From Balanoglossus misakiensis (taxonomy: Eukaryota > Hemichordata): a stretch of DNA of 64,000 nucleotides. Below are positions 57,501 to 64,000 of this stretch, piece after piece. Below the pieces are notes generated by a model. That model was not told the DNA's origin. It searched no databases and saw nothing but the letters and a program-made list of their open reading frames with translations. Both the position numbers and the translations under genes were made by a program. The DNA lies in assembly GCA_040954595.2 (NCBI GenBank), contig CM082576.2, positions 9,858,001 through 9,922,000 of the forward strand, written 5' to 3'. How positions within the stretch are numbered: position 1 is the stretch's first letter; each line of letters opens with the position of its first letter.

Positions 57501-59672
57501 ATGACAATTTTTCGACTTTGGAAAATCTCAAAATTTTGTCGATTTCTGACAAAAATCATGGGTTATAGCTCATGAAAATCATCAAAAAATGACAATTTTT
57601 CGACTTTGGAAAATCTCAAAATTTCGTCGATTTCTGACAAAAATCATCGGTTATAGCTCATGAAAATCATCAAAAAATGACAATTTTTCGACTTTGGATA
57701 ATCTCAAAATTTCGTCGATTTTTGACAAAAATCATGGGTTATAGCTCATGAAAATCATCAAAAAATGACAATTTTTCGACTTTGGAAAATCTCAAAATTT
57801 CGTCGATTTCTGACAAAAATCATGGGTTATAGCTCATGAAAATCATCAAAAAATGACAATTTTTCGACTTTAGAAAATCTCAAAATTTCGTCGATTTCTG
57901 ACAAAAATCATTGGTTATAGCTCATGAAAATCATCAAAAAATGACAATTTTTCGACTTTGGAAAATCTCAAAATTTTGTCGATTTCTGACAAAAATCATG
58001 GGTTATAGCTCATGAAAATCATCCAAAAATGACAATTTTTCGACTTTGGAAAATCTCAAAATTTCGTCGATTTCTGACAAAAATCATGGGTTATAGCTCA
58101 TGAAAATCATCAAAAAATGACAATTTTTCGACTTTGGAAAATCTCAAAATTTCGTCGATTTCTGACAAAAATCATGGGTTATAGCTCATGAAAATCATCA
58201 AAAAATGACAATTTTTCGACTTTGGAAAATCTCAAAATTTTGTCGATTTCTGACAAAAATCATGGGTTATAGCTCATGAAAATCATCCAAAAATGACAAT
58301 TTTTCGACTTTGGAAAATCTCAAAATTTCGTCGATTTCTGACAAAAATCATGGGTTATAGCTCATGAAAATCATCCAAAAATGACAATTTTTCGACTTTG
58401 GAAAATCTCAAAATTTCGTCGATTTCTGACAAAAATCATGGGTTATAGCTCATGAAAATCATCAAAAAATGACAATTTTTCGACTTTGGAAAATCTCAAA
58501 ATTTCGTCGATTTCTGACAAAAATCATGGGTTATTGCTCATGAAAATCATCAAAAAAATGACAATTTTTCGACTTTGGAAAATCTCAAGATTTTGTCGAT
58601 TTCTGACAAAAATCATGGGTTATAGCTCATGAAAATCATCAAAAAATGACAATTTTTCGACTTTGGAAAATCTCAAAATTTCGTCGATTTCTGACAAAAA
58701 TCATGGGTTATAGCTCATGAAAATCATCAAAAAATGACAATTTTTCGACTTTGGAAAATCTCAAAATTTCGTCGATTTCTGACAAAAATCATGGGTTATA
58801 GCTCATGAAAATCATCAAAAAATGACAATTTTTCGACTTTGGAAAATCTCAAAATTTCGTCGATTTCTGACAAAAATCATGGGTTATAGCTCATGAATAT
58901 CATCAAAAAATGACAATTTTTCGACTTTGGAAAATCTCAAAATTTCGTCGATTTCTGACAAAAATCATGGGTTATAGCTCATGAAAATCATCCAAAAATG
59001 ACAATTTTTCGACTTTGGAAAATCTCAAAATTTCGTCGATTTCTGACAAAAATCATGGGTTATAGCTCATGAAAATTATCAAAAAATGCAAATTTTTCGA
59101 CTTTAAAAAATCTCAAAATTTTGTCGATTTCTGACAAAAATCATGGGTTATAGCTCATGAAAATCATCAAAAAATGACAATTTTTCGACTTTGGAAAATC
59201 TCAAAATTTCGTCGATTTCTGACAAAAATCATGGGTTATAGCTCATGAAAATCATCAAAAAATGACAATTTTTCGACTTTGGAAAATCTCAAAATTTCGT
59301 CGATTTCTGACAAAAATCATGGGTTATAGCTCATGAAAATCATCAAAAAATGACAATTTTTCGACTTTGGAAAATCTCAAAATTTCGTCGATTTCTGACA
59401 AAAATCATGGGTTATAGCTCATGAAAATCATCAAAAAATGACAATTTTTCGACTTTGGAAAATCTCAAAATTTCGTCGATTTCTGACAAAAATCATGGGT
59501 TATAGCTCAAGAAAATCATCAAAAAATGACAAAATTTCGACTTTGGAAAATCTCAAAATTTCGTCGATTTCTGACAAAAATCATGGGTTATAGCTCAAGA
59601 AAATCATCAAAAAATGACAATTTTTCGACTTTGGAAAATCTCAAAATTTCGTCGATTTCAGACAAAAATCAT
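48582..59672. repeat. 88-bp satellite array 1 (about 126 monomers)
   Basis: A head-to-tail array whose monomer begins tcatgggttatagctcatga and ends gatttctgacaaaaa. It is 88 bp long and about 30% GC. Spacing is exactly 88 wherever measured (48671, 48759, 48847). Monomers differ at a few recurrent sites: atcatc/atcatcc, ggaaaatc/ggataatc, tttcgtcg/ttttgtcg, ttctgac/tttttgac and catggg/catcgg. Since 88 is not a multiple of 3 and each frame meets stops, it is not coding. Blocks recur at offsets of 440, 2640 and 3960 bp (5, 30 and 45 monomers), showing higher-order structure. There are no unique spacers, so it is not a CRISPR-like array. Confidence 0.97.
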
Positions 59673-59923
59673 ATCAGTGTAGACCTCGAAAATGTGAGGA
59701 TTGAAGTGAAATTGAACTTGTCAAGAAACGAATGTTTTTATTTTGTACGAGTAACATTTTAAAACTCGGACATAGAAAATGGAATCTTGCCATGTTTATT
59801 TTTTGTGTTTAGAGCGTACGTTTGTGGTTGGATGAGGTAACTACTTGTGGAGGGACGGATGAAAATAATCATCAATAATTACACAATATTGTAAAATAAA
59901 ATATTTATTTACAAAAAAACGTG
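59673..59923. repeat. 251-bp unique array-edge segment, copy 1
   Basis: This segment interrupts the satellite. It follows a monomer whose end reads gatttcagac instead of gatttctgac, and it is identical by eye to 62571-62821. It contains a short palindromic AT block (aaataaaatatttattt). A 78-codon frame at 59526-59762 spans the array end and this segment and is not recognised as a gene. Confidence 0.9.
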
Positions 59924-59932
59924 TGCAGAGAA

Positions 59933-62570
59933 GTTTGGAAAATCTCAAAATTTTGTCGATTTCTGACAAAAATCATGGGTTATAGCTCATGAAAATCATC
60001 AAAAAATGACAATTTTTCGACTTTGGAAAATCTCAAAATTTCGTCGATTTCTGACAAAAATCATGGGTTATAGCTCATGAAAATCATCAAAAAATGACAA
60101 TTTTTCGACTTTGGAAAATCTCAAAATTTCGTCGATTTCTGACAAAAATCATGGGTTATAGCTCATGAAAATCATCAAAAAATGACAATTTTTCGACTTT
60201 GGAAAATCTCAAAATTTCGTCGATTTCTGACAAAAATCATGGGTTATAGCTCATGAATATCATCAAAAAATGACAATTTTTCGACTTTGGAAAATCTCAA
60301 AATTTCGTCGATTTCTGACAAAAATCATGGGTTATAGCTCATGAAAATCATCAAAAAATGACAATTTTTCGACTTTGGAAAATCTCAAAATTTCGTCGAT
60401 TTCTGACAAAAATCATGGGTTATAGCTCATGAAAATCATCAAAAAATGACAATTTTTCGACTTTGGAAAATCTCAAAATTTCGTCGATTTCTGACAAAAA
60501 TCATGGGTTATAGCTCATGAAAATCATCAAAAAATGACAATTTTTCGACTTTGGAAAATCTCAAAATTTCGTCGATTTCTGACAAAAATCATGGGTTATA
60601 GCTCATGAAAATCATCAAAAAATGACAATATTTCGACTTTGGGAATTCATGAAAATCATCAAAAAATGACAATTTTTCGAATTTGGAAAATCTCAAAATT
60701 TCGTCGATTTCTGACAAAAATCATGGGTTATAGCTCATGAAAATCATCAAAAAATGACAATTTTTCGACTTTGGAAAATCTCAAAATTTCGTCGATTTCT
60801 GACAAAAATCATGGGTTATAGCTCATGAAAATCATCCAAAAATGACAATTTTTTGACTTTGGAAAATCTCAAAATTTCGTCGATTTCTGACAAAAATCAT
60901 GGGTTATAGCTCATGAAAATCATCAAAAAATGACAATTTTTCGACTTTGGAAAATCTCAAAATTTCGTCGATTTCTGACAAAAATCATGGGTTATAGCTC
61001 ATGAAAATCATCAAAAAATGACAATTTTTCGACTTTGGAAAATCTCAAAATTTCGTCGATTTCTGACAAAAATCATGGGTTATAGCTCATGAAAATCATC
61101 CAAAAATGACAATTTTTCGACTTTGGAAAATCTCAAAATTTCGTCGATTTCTGACAAAAATCATGGGTTATAGCTCATGAAAATCATCAAAAAATGACAA
61201 TTTTTCGACTTTGGAAAATCTCAAAATTTCGTCGATTTCTGACAAAAATCATGGGTTATAGCTCATGAAAATCATCAAAAAATGACAATTTTTCGACTTT
61301 GGAAAATCTCAAAATTTCGTCGATTTCTGACAAAAATCATGGGTTATAGCTCATGAAAATCATCAAAAAATGACAATTTTTCGACTTTGGAAAATCTCAA
61401 AATTTCGTCGATTTCTGACAAAAATCATGGGTTATAGCTCATGAAAATCATCAAAAAATGACAATTTTTCGACTTTGGAAAATCTCAAAATTTCGTCGAT
61501 TTCTGACAAAAATCATGGGTTATAGCTCATGAATATCATCAAAAAATGACAATTTTTCGACTTTGGAAAATCTCAAAATTTCGTCGATTTCTGACAAAAA
61601 TCATGGGTTATAGCTCATGAAAATCATCAAAAAATGACAATTTTTCGACTTTGGAAAATCTCAAAATTTCGTCGATTTCTGACAAAAATCATGGGTTATA
61701 GCTCATGAAAATCATCAGAAAATGACAATTTTTCGACTTTGGAAAATCTCAAAATTTCGTCGATTTCTGACAAAAATCATGGGTTATAGCTCATGAAAAT
61801 CATCAAAAAATGACAATTTTTCGACTTTGGAAAATCTCAAAATTTCGTCGATTTCTGACAAATATCATGGGTTATAGCTCATGAAAATCATCAAAAAATG
61901 ACAATTTTTCGACTTTGGAAAATCTCAAAATTTCGTCGATTTCTGACAAAAATCATGGGTTATAGCTCATGAAAATCATCAAAAAATGACAATTTTTCGA
62001 CTTTGGAAAATCTCAAAATTTCGTCGATTTCTGACAAAAATCATGGGTTATAGCTCATGAAAATCATCAAAAAATGACAATTTTTCGACTTTGGAAAATC
62101 TCAAAATTTCGTCGATTTCTGACAAAAATCATGGGTTAGCTCATGAAAATCATCAAAAAATGACAATTTTTCGACTTTGGAAAATCTCAAAATTTCGTCG
62201 ATTTCTGACAAAAATCATGGGTTATAGCTCATGAAAATCATCAAAAAATGACAATTTTTCGACTTTGGAAAATCTCAAAATTTCGTCGATTTCTGACAAA
62301 AATCATGGGTTATAGCTCATGAAAATCATCAAAAAATGACAATTTTTCGACTTTGGAAAATCTCAAAATTTCGTCGATTTCTGACAAAAATCATGGGTTA
62401 TAGCTCATGAAAATCATCAAAAAATGACAATTTTTCGACTTTGGAAAATCTCAAAATTTCGTCGATTTCTGACAAAAATCATGGGTTATAGCTCATGAAA
62501 ATCATCAAAAAATGACAATTTTTCGACTTTGGAAAATCTCAAAATTTCGTCGATTTCAGACAAAAATCAT
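59933..62570. repeat. 88-bp satellite array 2 (about 30 monomers)
   Basis: Same monomer and orientation as array 1, entering mid-monomer at tttggaaaatctc after gtgcagagaag. Monomers are more uniform than in array 1. Exceptions are a truncated unit near 60640 and a 3-base deletion near 62137. It ends with the same gatttcagac variant as array 1. Confidence 0.97.
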
Positions 62571-62821
62571 ATCAGTGTAGACCTCGAAAATGTGAGGATT
62601 GAAGTGAAATTGAACTTGTCAAGAAACGAATGTTTTTATTTTGTACGAGTAACATTTTAAAACTCGGACATAGAAAATGGAATCTTGCCATGTTTATTTT
62701 TTGTGTTTAGAGCGTACGTTTGTGGTTGGATGAGGTAACTACTTGTGGAGGGACGGATGAAAATAATCATCAATAATTACACAATATTGTAAAATAAAAT
62801 ATTTATTTACAAAAAAACGTG
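62571..62821. repeat. 251-bp array-edge segment, copy 2
   Basis: Identical by eye to 59673-59923, 2898 bp away. After it the two copies part: copy 1 returns to satellite through tgcagagaag, while copy 2 continues into unique DNA with gaacagtaac. This is probably the true right edge of the satellite. Confidence 0.9.
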
Positions 62822-64000
62822 GAACAGTAACATGCATGAGTAATAATATTGGTCACTCTCTCATTCTATGGTTGCTTAGTTTCAGAACCAAAATTTCACT
62901 TGGCCATTTTAAAGCCTGTGTGAACTCAACTGATATGCAGTCTTTCAATTACACAACAAAGTAGCATAATTGTGTCATCAAAAATACCAAGATGTAAATA
63001 AGGTTGACAGATGAAATGCAACCATGCAAATTACCAATTTACCTAAGAACTCACTAATTGGTTCTTACTTGTTATCAAACAAATTTCTGTTATTTTCTAC
63101 TGCTGATCAACAACTGTTGAGATCAAACTTTGCCACAGAAGACAACAGATTCGGACCAAACCATGGTGGCAAAAGTGTTAAAAGTTGCAGAATATTTTAT
63201 TACTTAAACAACTACAGGAACATTTTGCTTGGCAAAGTCAAAATGAAAAGCAAATTGCATGAAAACACAACAATGCAGAAATCAAAACAAAAAATATAAA
63301 ACAGCATGTCAACCACATAATTATTCCTAACACAAATGAAGTTTGTACCTTACGGTGTGTGAACAACCATCAGGCGCCACTGAACAGAACTTCTCGATTT
63401 TTGGCGCCATATAAATTTGTTGATTGATTGATTGTCAGTATAATATAGGCAATTTGCATTTTTAAATACATGCATGATTTTACTACAAAACTTAAAGTTC
63501 ACTTGTGCAATTGAAGACAATTGAGTATCATTTTCAATGCTGTGGTTGGGACAGTGTATGAGGTTGAAAAAGTTAACACATAAACATTGTTTGTTTTTTT
63601 TACTAAAAAAGTGTTTTTAAACATTCTTCATATGAAAAGTGAAGTTGTTATTAAAATAACCTTACATGTAAAATAACAAATTCTTTTGTGAATTGAATAC
63701 TGTACCGTAACCCATGCTGACGCTGAACACTTTCACCCATTGGGATAATGAGAATACTGTAATGTTTAAAATGAACAACTGTGAACAGAGACGGACATCA
63801 AGACTGGATTCCTTATTTTGTCTCTAAACTGCAATGACAGTTGCTTGCTTCCGGCCTTAGTGGGTGGAGACTTATAGGGGTGTGAGGCGAGACGACAGCA
63901 TGTTTCGGGTTAAACCCTAGGAAACTCCCGGTTGGTAAAAATATCACATGCTACATGCATTGACTACGTAGATACAGAGGTGGTTGCAGTCTCCGAGTCT
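62822..64000. other. right-edge unique DNA, no gene recognised
   Basis: AT-rich DNA with one 91-codon open frame (63024-63299) that is lysine- and asparagine-rich and resembles no family I know. No splice-linked exons were found on either strand. Confidence 0.5.
63404..63437 (+). mobile_element. probable SINE/LINE 3' end with (TTGA)n tail
   Basis: The string ggcgccatataaatttgttg followed by attgattgattg matches the shape of the 3' end shared by many animal tRNA-derived SINEs and their CR1/L2-type LINE partners: GGCGCYATATAAAT plus a tetranucleotide tail. A 5' tRNA-like part with A and B boxes was not recognised. Confidence 0.4.

Noticed and set aside
59526-59762. 78-codon frame across the array end as a gene
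   Set aside because: Most of it is satellite read-through, and the rest lies in the duplicated edge segment with no recognised family.
48582-62570. CRISPR-like array
   Set aside because: The units are contiguous 88-bp satellite monomers with no unique spacers, in an animal genome.

Overview
This is animal nuclear DNA. Genes are split by GT-AG introns with good splice sites, there are CA, ATTC and poly(C) simple repeats, and ACATGTA-type motifs are frequent. Gene content and order suggest an invertebrate deuterostome (lancelet, hemichordate or echinoderm grade). I cannot name the species.

Left part (1-16.5 kb): two paralogues of the large catalytic subunit of serine palmitoyltransferase (SPTLC2/3 family) lie tail to tail. 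The plus-strand copy enters from the left edge, and only its last five exons are in the window (373-2137). The minus-strand copy is complete (12 exons, 16523-10003, 549 aa). About 7.9 kb of non-coding DNA with retroelement tails, a MITE-like element and a long foldback lies between them. Exons 8-9 of the two copies are almost identical, while exons 10-12 are strongly diverged, which looks like gene conversion.

Middle (16.5-43 kb): a 754-bp head-to-head promoter separates SPTLC2 from a reticulon gene (nine exons, 17278-30833, 371 aa). A complete type-I L-asparaginase with C-terminal ankyrin repeats (ASPG-like, 13 exons, 33372-41139, 638 aa) follows on the same strand. SPTLC2, RTN1 and ASPG are all on human chromosome 14q, so the block probably preserves an ancestral linkage. 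SPTLC2 starts sphingolipid synthesis in the ER and reticulon shapes ER tubules, so that neighbouring pair share a compartment; ASPG is a soluble amidohydrolase.

Right part (43-64 kb): no conserved gene. It holds a module-duplicated region that may be a non-coding or micro-ORF transcription unit (43.4-46.9 kb), a six-copy 129-bp tandem repeat, and a roughly 14-kb AT-rich satellite of 88-bp monomers (about 126 + 30 copies). The satellite has higher-order periodicity and is interrupted by a 251-bp unique segment that recurs, identical by eye, after the second array.

All exon models were read by eye from splice sites, phase continuity and protein-family similarity. No search was run.
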